DNA of 35,599 nt from Phycisphaerae bacterium (GTDB lineage Bacteria; Planctomycetota; Phycisphaerae; Sedimentisphaerales; Anaerobacaceae): positions 1 to 35,599 of the forward strand of contig JAPLMX010000209.1 of the NCBI GenBank assembly GCA_026386805.1, read 5' to 3'. Positions 1 through 7,493 of the stretch are shown piece by piece; within the stretch, counting starts at the first letter, position 1; each line of letters begins with the position of its first letter. Under the pieces are notes generated by a model. It did not search any database. It had not been told where the DNA came from and saw only the letters and a program-made list of their open reading frames with translations. A program made the position numbers and the translations under genes.

Positions 1-23
1 GCGGTCTTTTCCTCTTGGAGGTG

Positions 24-152
24 CTAACGTGGAGTCTCCTCATCGAATCCTCGATGCGGACGCAGCTCGCCGTTGATGGCTTTCTTGCGAAATTCTGGTC
101 CCATTACCACCCGGCACTTCCCCATATGAGCCTGACTTTGCTGTTCTTTCAT
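24..152 (-). CDS. Hypothetical small protein, 42 aa
   Basis: An open frame of 42 codons runs from ATG (150-152) to TAG (24-26). An AGGAG box lies seven bases upstream of the ATG. The product begins MKEQQSQAHMGKCRVV and ends RPHRGFDEETPR. It is hydrophilic, strongly charged and carries one Cys, with no signal peptide or membrane segment. I do not recognise the family. The good ribosome binding site is the main reason to call it. No homology support is available, so it could be a chance frame. It reads out of the window's left edge, away from psd, and the long non-coding stretch upstream of it may be its leader. Confidence 0.45.
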   Translation of the reverse strand: MKEQQSQAHMGKCRVVMGPEFRKKAINGELRPHRGFDEETPR

Positions 153-573
153 GGTAGTTCTCCTGGGCCCGGCGGGGCCTTCCTCAAGGGGAACTACCTA
201 CCCAAAAACACGCACGAAACGGCAGAGCCTTGTGAATGCTCACCGGCAGAGCCGGTGGTTAACGGAAACGCAATTTGGCGAGCAAGCGGTGACCGGGTCT
301 CTCCAAACCTGGAGCCCAGCGGCCGTTGTGCAAAACAAAGCCAATCTGCGCTGGCCGCCCTGAGCAGTAAGTGCTTGGAAGAAAAAGAGTTAGGAGGAAT
401 CGACCCCCAAGAAGGGTTCGGAAAAACAAAGCCAAATCTCCCGACGGTACGCCTGTGGCCGGCGCTGGGGTCATTGCCAACCCGTAAGCACGCAAAGACC
501 GGATGAGCCCGAAAAAGGATGTAACACTTCGCCTCCGGCTGCGTCAATAGTAGTGAGTGGATATCTGTGCTGA
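153..573. other. Non-coding stretch, possible structured leader
   Basis: No convincing gene lies here; the long frames on both strands have no recognisable domains. The stretch contains two copies of a motif close to AAAACAAAGCCAA(A)TCT, at 332-347 and 422-439. The first copy sits in the loop of a perfect 6-bp stem (GCGGCC/GGCCGC). On the minus strand a TTGACG box near 540 precedes it, so it could be a roughly 360-nt 5' leader of the 42-codon ORF. I tried to match c-di-GMP, TPP, FMN, cobalamin and SRP/RNase P signatures by eye and none fits. Confidence 0.35.
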
Positions 574-607
574 GAGCAGGGCCGACGCGAAAGAGGTCGG
601 CCCGCTC
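574..607. terminator. Strong hairpin upstream of psd
   Basis: GAGC-a-GGGCCGAC pairs with GTCGGCCC-GCTC around a 9-nt loop, giving 12 base pairs with one bulge. No T-tract follows on either strand, so it may be a rho-independent-like stop, a processing site or part of a longer leader structure rather than a classical terminator. Confidence 0.4.
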
Positions 608-737
608 TTCTGCTGCGGGCAAAACAGCGGAGCAGCGGTAGCGACGGGGGCGGTGTCCGTCTGCCGTCACCGAATTGCCTGCCGGTGGCCGGACTGCTGC
701 GTTTTGCGTCTTGATTCCCGTGCTTGTCCGGCGTATC

Positions 738-1439
738 ATGTCCTCTATGCGAATTCCATTGACCAGGTACGGCTGGCCCGAGGTGGCCGTCTATCCTGCG
801 GCCATTGCTCTACTTGTGATCGCGGCGGCCCTCTTCGGCCCCGGCCGGTTGCCGGCGTGGTCGATTGCCGCGATCGAGGGGGTGCTGGCGCTCGTTCTGG
901 TCTGGGCGTTGATGTTCTTCCGCGACCCGCAGCGACGGACCATTCAGGATGACACGGTGCTTCTGGCGCCCGCCGACGGACGGATTGCGGATATCGAGAT
1001 GGTGGACGAAGGGGACTTCATCGGGGGACCGGCCCTGCGGATTGGCATCTTTCTGAGCATCTTCAGCACGCACATCAATCGTGCTCCCTGCGGCGCGAAA
1101 GTGGAGAAGATCACCTACCGCCCGGGCCAGTACCTCAGTGCGATGAACCGGCTGGCCGGCAAGGTCAACGAGTCCAACAACCTGGCCCTGGTCCGGACGA
1201 GCCGCCCGCAGGATCGGCTCCTCGTCCGCCAGATCAGCGGGGCCATCGCCCGGCGGATCGTTTGTGCCGCTCGCGAGGGCCAGCAGCTTGTCGGCGGTGA
1301 GCGGTTCGGAATGATCAAATTCGGGTCCCGGACCGAGCTGTACCTGCCGATGAGTGAGAACATCGAGTGCCTGGTCCGAGTAGGAGACAAGGTCAAGGCG
1401 GGGCTGACCCCGCTGGCCAAGTATCGAGGCGAACAGTGA
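738..1439 (+). CDS. psd: Phosphatidylserine decarboxylase (short, type 2)
   Basis: Converts phosphatidylserine to phosphatidylethanolamine at the inner membrane using a self-made pyruvoyl cofactor. Two hydrophobic segments occupy residues ~14-34 and ~42-61. The catalytic core follows, with PAD-G around residue 80, THINR around 111-115 and the self-cleavage motif KFGSRTELYLP, in which Gly196-Ser197 is the expected cleavage pair. The 233-residue length fits the short alpha-proteobacterial-like Psd family rather than the ~300-residue E. coli form. The ATG at 738 was chosen because the hydrophobic N-terminus begins right after it; ATG 747 is also possible and neither has a clear Shine-Dalgarno box. 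The next gene, pssA, makes its substrate, which strongly supports the call. Confidence 0.93.
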   Translation: MSSMRIPLTRYGWPEVAVYPAAIALLVIAAALFGPGRLPAWSIAAIEGVLALVLVWALMFFRDPQRRTIQDDTVLLAPADGRIADIEMVDEGDFIGGPALRIGIFLSIFSTHINRAPCGAKVEKITYRPGQYLSAMNRLAGKVNESNNLALVRTSRPQDRLLVRQISGAIARRIVCAAREGQQLVGGERFGMIKFGSRTELYLPMSENIECLVRVGDKVKAGLTPLAKYRGEQ

Positions 1440-1450
1440 GCAGGTTTCGA

Positions 1451-2359
1451 ATGGCAGATCGTAAATCGCCGCGGCCCCGGCCGCACAGGGGCAGATTGTT
1501 TCGGCGCGTGCGCAAGCAGCGCGTCAGGTATATCGCGCTGTTGCCTTCCTTGATCACAATCCTCAACGGGGTGTTCGGCTTCACCGCAATTGCCTTGGCG
1601 AGCAAGGACGTCAAGCCGGAGACCGGTCAGTTGTCCTGTTTCGCGCTGGCCGGATACATGGTGCTGCTGGCCATGTTCGCCGACATGCTCGACGGCCGGC
1701 TGGCCCGGATGAGCCAGAGCACATCGAGTTTCGGCGGCCAGTTGGACAGCCTCTGCGACATGATCAGCTTCGGCATCGCCCCGGCGTTTCTCATGCTCAA
1801 GCTTGTGGAGAGCAGGCTGGAGTTAGGCACGGTGGTCTGGGGAGGGTTCCTCCACCGGTTCATTTGGCTGGCTGCGGTGGCGTACATCGCCTGTACCGCC
1901 ATTCGGCTTGCCCGTTTCAACGTGGAAAACGAGGAAAACGAAGCGTCCCACATGAGCTTTGCGGGTCTGCCCAGCCCCGGCGCCGCCGGCGTCATCATCA
2001 GCATCATCATCTTCCATCAGGAGAAAGTGCCATCTTTCGACCTTCTGGTCTATCTCCTGCCGTTTATCACGCTGGGCGTGGCAGTCCTCATGGTCAGCCA
2101 AATCCCCTATCCCCACATTCTGAACGTGTATCTGACGGGCAAGAAGCCTTTTGGCCATCTCATTTGGATGCTGTTCCTACTCGGTTTGGCGGTGTGCGGG
2201 GATTTGGAGATCGCCTTGATGCTGACGTTTGGCAGCTTTGCGGGAAGCAGCCTCATGAAGTGGCTCTACGGCACGGTCCTGAACCGGCGCGCGCGGATTG
2301 CCCCAATCACCACAGATCTTTCCCCCGGACCGGCTCCCGATCCCGTCGCACACGATTGA
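1451..2359 (+). CDS. pssA: CDP-diacylglycerol-serine O-phosphatidyltransferase
   Basis: Makes phosphatidylserine from CDP-diacylglycerol and L-serine in the membrane, the step before Psd. The CDP-alcohol phosphotransferase signature D-G-x2-A-R-x8-G-x3-D-x3-D is intact: D81, G82, A85, R86, G95, D99 and D103. The product is 302 aa with a basic N-terminus (KSPRPRPHRGRLFRR) and about eight hydrophobic segments. It starts 12 nt after the psd stop, so the two form an operon. ATG 1451 was chosen because the basic head and first membrane helix follow directly; the open frame continues 28 codons upstream inside psd, but that part is out-of-frame psd sequence. The psd-pssA pair is a common bacterial arrangement. 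Confidence 0.93.
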   Translation: MADRKSPRPRPHRGRLFRRVRKQRVRYIALLPSLITILNGVFGFTAIALASKDVKPETGQLSCFALAGYMVLLAMFADMLDGRLARMSQSTSSFGGQLDSLCDMISFGIAPAFLMLKLVESRLELGTVVWGGFLHRFIWLAAVAYIACTAIRLARFNVENEENEASHMSFAGLPSPGAAGVIISIIIFHQEKVPSFDLLVYLLPFITLGVAVLMVSQIPYPHILNVYLTGKKPFGHLIWMLFLLGLAVCGDLEIALMLTFGSFAGSSLMKWLYGTVLNRRARIAPITTDLSPGPAPDPVAHD

Positions 2360-2442
2360 CGGGTTTGGACTCGTATCAATCCACGCAGTCCGGGTCATTC
2401 ACAGCGTCCACAGACTACATGGGCGCCATGAACTCATCGGAC

Positions 2443-3306
2443 CTATCGTGCTTCGCACGGGACCTGGAGAGGCCGGTTCTCCTCCAGGACCGTGGTCTGC
2501 GGACCTCGCTCTTCAGACTGAGCGATCTGGTGGTAGCACTCCACGACCTTCGCCAGGCGGCTGAGCACCTGCCGGCCCTCCTCGCTGGCTTCCAGGCCGA
2601 CAATCTGCAGGCCCAGACACAGGCCCGCGTGATCGGCCGTGGGCAGGACGCTGCGGACCTGCACGTTGAACATCAGCGGCGTCTCATACGGCATCGGCGT
2701 GAACCGCACTCCCAGGAACTGCCCCTTGTGAAACTCCGATTCCCCGGCCCCGCCCTCTCTCACGGCCGTCGAGACGCAGGGCTTTGCCTCTCGGCGGGGA
2801 ACGATCACCTGGGCACCCCCGGCGGAGATGTCCAGCAGGGAGCCCTCACTGTAGGTGTGGGTCCGGTCGTCCTGGTGGCGATAGCCCGTGCGATGCCAGA
2901 GGACCACGTTGACCCGCAAGGACCTGGGAACATTGACGCGGAAGTAGCTGCGTCTTTGGATCACGCCGACCTGCTGCGGCTCCGCCAGGACGATGGTCCC
3001 GCCCGCCTCCGGGTCGCACGAGGGCTCCAGGCTCACCACGGTCGTGTCGAAAACGAACTTGCCGTAGGTGTGCTTGAAACTCACGCCGACTGGCTGGTCG
3101 ATCTGGATGTTGGCCGGGTGAGGCTTGCCACACGTGTGGCAATTCTCGATGTAGAGCCTGCCGCCCTTGAGGTCCTTCATGACCACCTTGGCCACGTGCC
3201 ATTTGTCCTTCGACAGATAGGACATGATCGCCGGCGATTGGTCCCGGACGACCATGAGCAGGATGGTCTGCGACTGGGGCCCCTGGAGCATCACGATCTC
3301 ACTCAT
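2443..3306 (-). CDS. PilZ-domain protein, YcgR-like
   Basis: A probable cyclic-di-GMP receptor of 287 aa. The C-terminal half has both parts of the PilZ binding signature: the Arg motif R119-x3-R123 (within QRRSYFRVNVP) and D159-x-S161-x2-G164 (DISAGG). The N-terminal ~110 residues resemble the flagellar-brake-type N-domain in position, but carry a C-H-T-C-G-K-P-H cluster (residues 56-63) that could bind a metal. The start at 3306 follows a very strong AGGAGGTG box; the frame continues 20 codons further upstream without one. No flagellar or diguanylate cyclase gene lies nearby, so the partner is unknown. It is convergent with pssA and divergent from the M50 protease gene. Confidence 0.85.
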   Translation of the reverse strand: MSEIVMLQGPQSQTILLMVVRDQSPAIMSYLSKDKWHVAKVVMKDLKGGRLYIENCHTCGKPHPANIQIDQPVGVSFKHTYGKFVFDTTVVSLEPSCDPEAGGTIVLAEPQQVGVIQRRSYFRVNVPRSLRVNVVLWHRTGYRHQDDRTHTYSEGSLLDISAGGAQVIVPRREAKPCVSTAVREGGAGESEFHKGQFLGVRFTPMPYETPLMFNVQVRSVLPTADHAGLCLGLQIVGLEASEEGRQVLSRLAKVVECYHQIAQSEERGPQTTVLEENRPLQVPCEAR

Positions 3307-3517
3307 GTTCACCTCCTCACGTCTGCGACAGCACGTCTCGGGCGGGGCGACGGAAAAGGTCCCCATCTACACCGCACCAGGGTTGCCCGTCCCGTGGCGG
3401 CAAAGGTCCGCCGGAACGGGTCCTTCTAAAGTATAGGGTATGATCGGCCGTCGGCAAATAGCAGCATGAATCAACGTTCAGATTGCCGGGGCCTTGCGGA
3501 TTCAGTATGCTGGAACC

Positions 3518-4231
3518 ATGCCTACACAAGAATTGGGACTTGGACTCCTCTGGTACGTCCTGTTTGTGATCTCGACGACGTTCCACGAGGCGGCGCACGG
3601 CTGGGCGGCCCTGCGCTTCGGCGACCCGACCGCCCGCGAGGCTGGTCTGGTGACGCTCGATCCGCTGCCGCACATCCAGAGGTCGCCCATCGGCATGGTG
3701 GTCATTCCGATCCTCTCGTTCATCGCCTCCCTCCCCAGCGGCTGGATGATCGGCTGGGCCAGCACGCCTTACGATCCCTACTGGGCGCAGGAGAGCCGCC
3801 GCAAGGCCGCTTTGATGGCGCTGGCCGGTCCGGCGGCGAATCTGGTGCTTGTTCTCGTGGCGGCCATCCTCATCCATGCCGGCATTCTTCTCGGCGTGTT
3901 CGCCCAACCCGGGCAAGTCACCTGGACCCAAACCACGATCGCACAATCTCCGGGCATTGCCACCGCGGCGGCCGTCGCCGTCAGCATTCTCTTTTCCCTG
4001 AACCTGCTCCTCCTGGTATTCAACCTGATGCCGGTGCCGCCGCTCGATGGCAGTGAAGTGCTTTTCTTGTTCCTCAGCGAGGGCGCCGCCCAGCGTTATC
4101 GGGACCTTATGGTCCAGCCCACGGCCCAGATCGTCGGCCTGATCGTCGCCTGGAACCTTATCGGCGCCGTCCTGAACCCCATCCATACCGTAGCCCTCGA
4201 CCTCCTCTACCCAGGCGCAGGATACCATTGA
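3518..4231 (+). CDS. Site-2 protease family (M50) membrane metalloprotease
   Basis: A 237-aa intramembrane zinc protease homologue. H23-E24-x2-H27 lies in the first membrane helix, and the second-domain motif N169-x-x-P-V-P-P-L-D177-G supplies the third zinc ligand. About four to six hydrophobic segments are visible, with no PDZ or CBS domain, so it belongs to the minimal M50B group (YwhC/Rv-type). Substrates of this subgroup are mostly unknown. I chose ATG 3518; an in-frame TTG at 3494 is possible. It is convergent with the transporter gene that follows. Confidence 0.85.
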   Translation: MPTQELGLGLLWYVLFVISTTFHEAAHGWAALRFGDPTAREAGLVTLDPLPHIQRSPIGMVVIPILSFIASLPSGWMIGWASTPYDPYWAQESRRKAALMALAGPAANLVLVLVAAILIHAGILLGVFAQPGQVTWTQTTIAQSPGIATAAAVAVSILFSLNLLLLVFNLMPVPPLDGSEVLFLFLSEGAAQRYRDLMVQPTAQIVGLIVAWNLIGAVLNPIHTVALDLLYPGAGYH

Positions 4232-4277
4232 TCCGCACCGGCAATCTTACGGGCTGCGGCTTGTCTGCGCGGGCGAG

Positions 4278-6278
4278 CTACACGTAGATGGGCAGGATCA
4301 CGAAGGGGATGCCTAAGCGGTGCAAGCGCTTTTGGATCGTGAACACGAGCTGGTTGTGGAGCAGTCTGTTGATGAGGGACTCGTTCAAGAACAGCAACTT
4401 GCCCCCGAAGAAGACTGCGCCGGGGTACTTCTTGATGATGGCCGGAACGATCCCCGTGATTACCTCGGCCGTGTCGACGCCGATGTCCGAAACCGCCTCG
4501 CCGTAGAAGCCCTCTTTGTTCATCAGGTTCACGTACCGGTTCAGGTCGTCCCGGACCTGTGCATGCAGGTGCTCCACCTCTTGTGGACCTTTGAAGGTGC
4601 CGACGTCCAATTGGCCGACCTCGAGAAAGACGAAGTTCTTGAACGTGCTGCCGAACAGCCGCATGATGGCCAAAAGGGTGTGAAGGCCGGTGCCGTTGAA
4701 GCCGCTGACGAGCAGCACGGCGGTCTTGGCCTTGGGGTCGAACGCCGGCTTTCCTTTGGATTTCCCGGCCTCCTTGGAGGCGGATTGATGGATGTAGGAT
4801 TCGGCTCGCTCGGCCAGCTCGTCGAGCCGATGAAGCTGCAACGCCACGGTCCGGTAGTGCCGTCTCACCAGCATCGCCAGGACGATCAGGGTCCCGGTGA
4901 TCAGCAAGGTGACCCAGCCGCCCTCGAAGAACTTGAACATTACCATCGAGACCAGGATGAAGCCGGTGAGCACCAGGCCGACCCCGTTGATGAGCAGCTT
5001 GCCCAGCCGGCCTTTCGTCCGGCCGCGGTCGAGCCACCAATGGCGAACCATCCCCAATTGCGAAAGTGAGAACGTGATGAATACGTTGATGCTGTAAAGG
5101 ACGACCAGAAGCCGCACGGAGCCTTTCGTGAACACCATGATGGCCAGTGACAATCCGCCCATGATTAGGATGCCGTTCTGGATCACCAGCCGGTCGCTGA
5201 GAACGGAGAATCTCGTGGGAAACCAGCGGTCGAGCGACATGTTGGCCAGCACGCGGGGACCGCCCAGGAATCCGGTCTGAGCCGCCACGCACAGGAGAAT
5301 CGCTTCCGATAGGAGACTGACAAGAACGAACGTGCCGGCGGCACGCTGGCCCCAGCCCGCCGTGGCGCGGTCAAACAAGACCGCGTTGAGGGTCTTCCCC
5401 GGTTCCGCCCTCACGTCGTACAGCAGGTATCCAAGGATCAGCCCCATGACGATAAACGCCAGGGAGAACGCCATGTACCGCATCGTCAGTCGGGCCGTCT
5501 GCACCCTCGGCTCTCTCAAGACCGGTAATCCGTTGCTGACCGCCTCAATTCCGGTGTACGTGCCCGCACCCATGCTATAGGATCGCAGCGCCAGGAAGAT
5601 CATACCCCAGAAACCCAGGGTCGAGACCGTCTCGTGCACGTCGGCCTGCACCGAACGGGCCAACACGCCCATCTGAGACACGTGCGTGAACAGCCCATAG
5701 AGAACCACGAACACGTGCGTTGCGAGAAACGTCAGGAAAATCGGGACCAGGGGCATCACCGATTCCTTCACCCCTCTCATATTCAGCACCATCATCAAGA
5801 TGACAAGAACGATGGCCAACTCGAGTTTGTATTGTTGCCATTCGAGCGGCAGGAAGCTGAAAACCGCGTCGGCGCCGCTGGCGATGGAGACCGAGATGGT
5901 GAGCACGTAGTCGATCAGGAGGGCGCAGCCGGACACCATCCCGACCCAGGGCGACAGCAGCTTGGTGGCGACGAAATACCCGCCGCCGCCCGTGGGGAAT
6001 AGTTCCACAATCTGGGAATAACTCGCCGCAATCACGAAAATGGTCAGGACGGTCCCCAGACCGACGAAGAGGCCCAGATACGGATGGTCGCCCAACGTCA
6101 AGAACGCTTCCGGAGGTCCATAGCACGAGGAGGATAGCCCGTCGGCGCCCAGACCCACCCACGCGAAGAAGGCCACGAGGGATAGCTCGCGAAAGACCGT
6201 GGCATCCCGCGGGTCTCGCGACTTGCCCAGGACCAGAGTCTTCAGGATTCGCCCCAACCTGCGTTCGGATTGCGCCAA
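4278..6278 (-). CDS. KimA-like APC-superfamily transporter (putative K+ importer)
   Basis: A 666-aa membrane protein. Residues ~30-490 hold about 12 hydrophobic helices in the APC fold, with motifs such as GLGADGLSSSCYGPPEA in helix 1, FPTGGGGYFVATK and LLIDYVLTISVSIASGADA. A soluble C-terminal domain of ~170 residues follows. Helix order, spacing and many residues recall Bacillus subtilis KimA (YdaO), a proton-coupled potassium importer controlled by c-di-AMP; calling the substrate potassium is inference. The start is uncertain: TTG 6278 has GGAG nine bases upstream, and GTG 6302 is an alternative. The same frame stays open far upstream, but that part is the antisense of purB and the reductase gene. 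Divergent from the aldo/keto reductase gene. Confidence 0.85.
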   Translation of the reverse strand: MAQSERRLGRILKTLVLGKSRDPRDATVFRELSLVAFFAWVGLGADGLSSSCYGPPEAFLTLGDHPYLGLFVGLGTVLTIFVIAASYSQIVELFPTGGGGYFVATKLLSPWVGMVSGCALLIDYVLTISVSIASGADAVFSFLPLEWQQYKLELAIVLVILMMVLNMRGVKESVMPLVPIFLTFLATHVFVVLYGLFTHVSQMGVLARSVQADVHETVSTLGFWGMIFLALRSYSMGAGTYTGIEAVSNGLPVLREPRVQTARLTMRYMAFSLAFIVMGLILGYLLYDVRAEPGKTLNAVLFDRATAGWGQRAAGTFVLVSLLSEAILLCVAAQTGFLGGPRVLANMSLDRWFPTRFSVLSDRLVIQNGILIMGGLSLAIMVFTKGSVRLLVVLYSINVFITFSLSQLGMVRHWWLDRGRTKGRLGKLLINGVGLVLTGFILVSMVMFKFFEGGWVTLLITGTLIVLAMLVRRHYRTVALQLHRLDELAERAESYIHQSASKEAGKSKGKPAFDPKAKTAVLLVSGFNGTGLHTLLAIMRLFGSTFKNFVFLEVGQLDVGTFKGPQEVEHLHAQVRDDLNRYVNLMNKEGFYGEAVSDIGVDTAEVITGIVPAIIKKYPGAVFFGGKLLFLNESLINRLLHNQLVFTIQKRLHRLGIPFVILPIYV

Positions 6279-6379
6279 ACCAACAATCTCCAGAATACCC
6301 ACCGAAATCCACCGACACCAAACGGAAGAAGCATTATCGTACCGAATTTGTGGTTCTATGGCAATGGCGGACTGGGGTC

Positions 6380-6408
6380 TTGATAAGCCGCAGAATCCCC
6401 TATATCTT
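6380..6408 (+). promoter_or_regulatory. Putative sigma-70-type promoter for the aldo/keto reductase
   Basis: TTGATA (6380-6385) and TATCTT (6403-6408) are separated by 17 nt and lie 35 nt upstream of the start codon. Seen by eye only. Confidence 0.4.
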
Positions 6409-6443
6409 ATGGAGGAACTCGTGACCTGCCGGGAAATGTACCT

Positions 6444-7415
6444 ATGCAGACAAGACAACTCGGGCAAACAGACCTGACGCTGACGACGGTTGGCCTGGGC
6501 ACGTGGGCCATGGGTGGGCCGTGGCAATTCGGCTGGGGACCACAGGACGATGGCGAGGCCGTCGCCGCGATCCTCACTGCCCTCGATAGGGGCATCAACT
6601 GGATCGATACGGCGCCGGTCTACGGTCTTGGGCACTCCGAGGAGTTGGTGGGCCAAGCCCTGCGCCAGACGAAGCATAAACCCTACATCGCCACCAAGTG
6701 CGGCCTGCTGTGGAACGAGAAACGGGAGAAAGTGCCGCACTTGAAGAAGGAGAGCATCCGCCGGGAGTGCGACGCCAGCCTCCAGCGGCTCGGCGTCGAG
6801 CGGATCGACCTCTACCAAATGCACTGGCCCGACCCGCCGGCGGATATCGAGGAGGCGTGGGAAGAAATGGCCCTGCTGGCTGCCGAGGGCAAGGTGCGAT
6901 ACTTGGGCGTCTGCAACTACAACGTGGAGCAGATCGAGCGAGTCCGCAGGATCTATCCGGTCTCCTCGCTGCAACCGCCCTACAGCATGCTGCGCCGGGA
7001 GGTCGAAAAGGAGTTGCTCGGCTACTGTGCCCGGTACGATATCGGCGTCGTCGCCTACAGCCCGATGCAGCGGGGCCTGCTGACCGGCAAGTTCAGCCGT
7101 GAGCGGCTGGCCGCCTTGGCCCCGGATGACCATCGCCGGCGGATGCCGGAGTTCCAGGAGCCGGCGTTCTCGGCGAGTCTGGAGTTGGTCGAGGGCTTGA
7201 CAAAGATCGCCCAGCGTAACAGTCGAACCGTTGCCCAATTGGCGATCAGTTGGGTCCTGCGCCGGCCCGAAGTGACCGCTGCGATCGTCGGCGCCCGCCG
7301 GCCCAACCAGATCATGGAGACCGTCGCCGCCGCCGATTGGAGCCTGAGCAAGAAAGACATTGCCGAAATCGAAAGGCTGCTCGCCGCGCGGGAGAAAAAG
7401 CTGGCAAGGGGCTGA
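6444..7415 (+). CDS. Aldo/keto reductase
   Basis: A 323-aa NAD(P)H-dependent oxidoreductase of the (beta/alpha)8 aldo/keto reductase family. The catalytic tetrad is complete: D55, Y60, K85 and H127 (in QMHWPD). The first strand reads TTVGLGTWAMGG, and the C-terminal cofactor segment IVGARRPNQI is present. The sequence resembles the YhdN/general stress subgroup, which reduces sugars or small aldehydes, but the substrate cannot be told. It is followed by a run of 9-nt repeats and purB, which may be co-transcribed. Confidence 0.92.
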   Translation: MQTRQLGQTDLTLTTVGLGTWAMGGPWQFGWGPQDDGEAVAAILTALDRGINWIDTAPVYGLGHSEELVGQALRQTKHKPYIATKCGLLWNEKREKVPHLKKESIRRECDASLQRLGVERIDLYQMHWPDPPADIEEAWEEMALLAAEGKVRYLGVCNYNVEQIERVRRIYPVSSLQPPYSMLRREVEKELLGYCARYDIGVVAYSPMQRGLLTGKFSRERLAALAPDDHRRRMPEFQEPAFSASLELVEGLTKIAQRNSRTVAQLAISWVLRRPEVTAAIVGARRPNQIMETVAAADWSLSKKDIAEIERLLAAREKKLARG

Positions 7416-7460
7416 GTGGACAACGTGGACGAAGTGGACCAGGTGGACAAATAGGACCTG
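7416..7460 (+). repeat. Five 9-nt periodic repeats (GTGGACNNN)
   Basis: Immediately after the reductase stop codon come GTGGACAAC, GTGGACGAA, GTGGACCAG, GTGGACAAA and TAGGACCTG. The first six bases are constant and the last three vary. A related set, sharing GGACCTG, lies at 17865-17907. Confidence 0.8.
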
Positions 7461-7493
7461 GGTGCGATTGCACGCACGATTAAGGAAAGAGGA

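Noticed and set aside
15..739. Frames of 163 and 181 codons on either strand in the first 740 nt
   Set aside because: No domain, no ribosome binding site and biased composition; GC-rich DNA gives such frames by chance.
1864..3429. 521-codon plus-strand frame through pssA and the PilZ gene
   Set aside because: It runs out of frame through pssA and antisense to the PilZ gene; the composition is rich in His, Arg and Gly as expected for a shadow.
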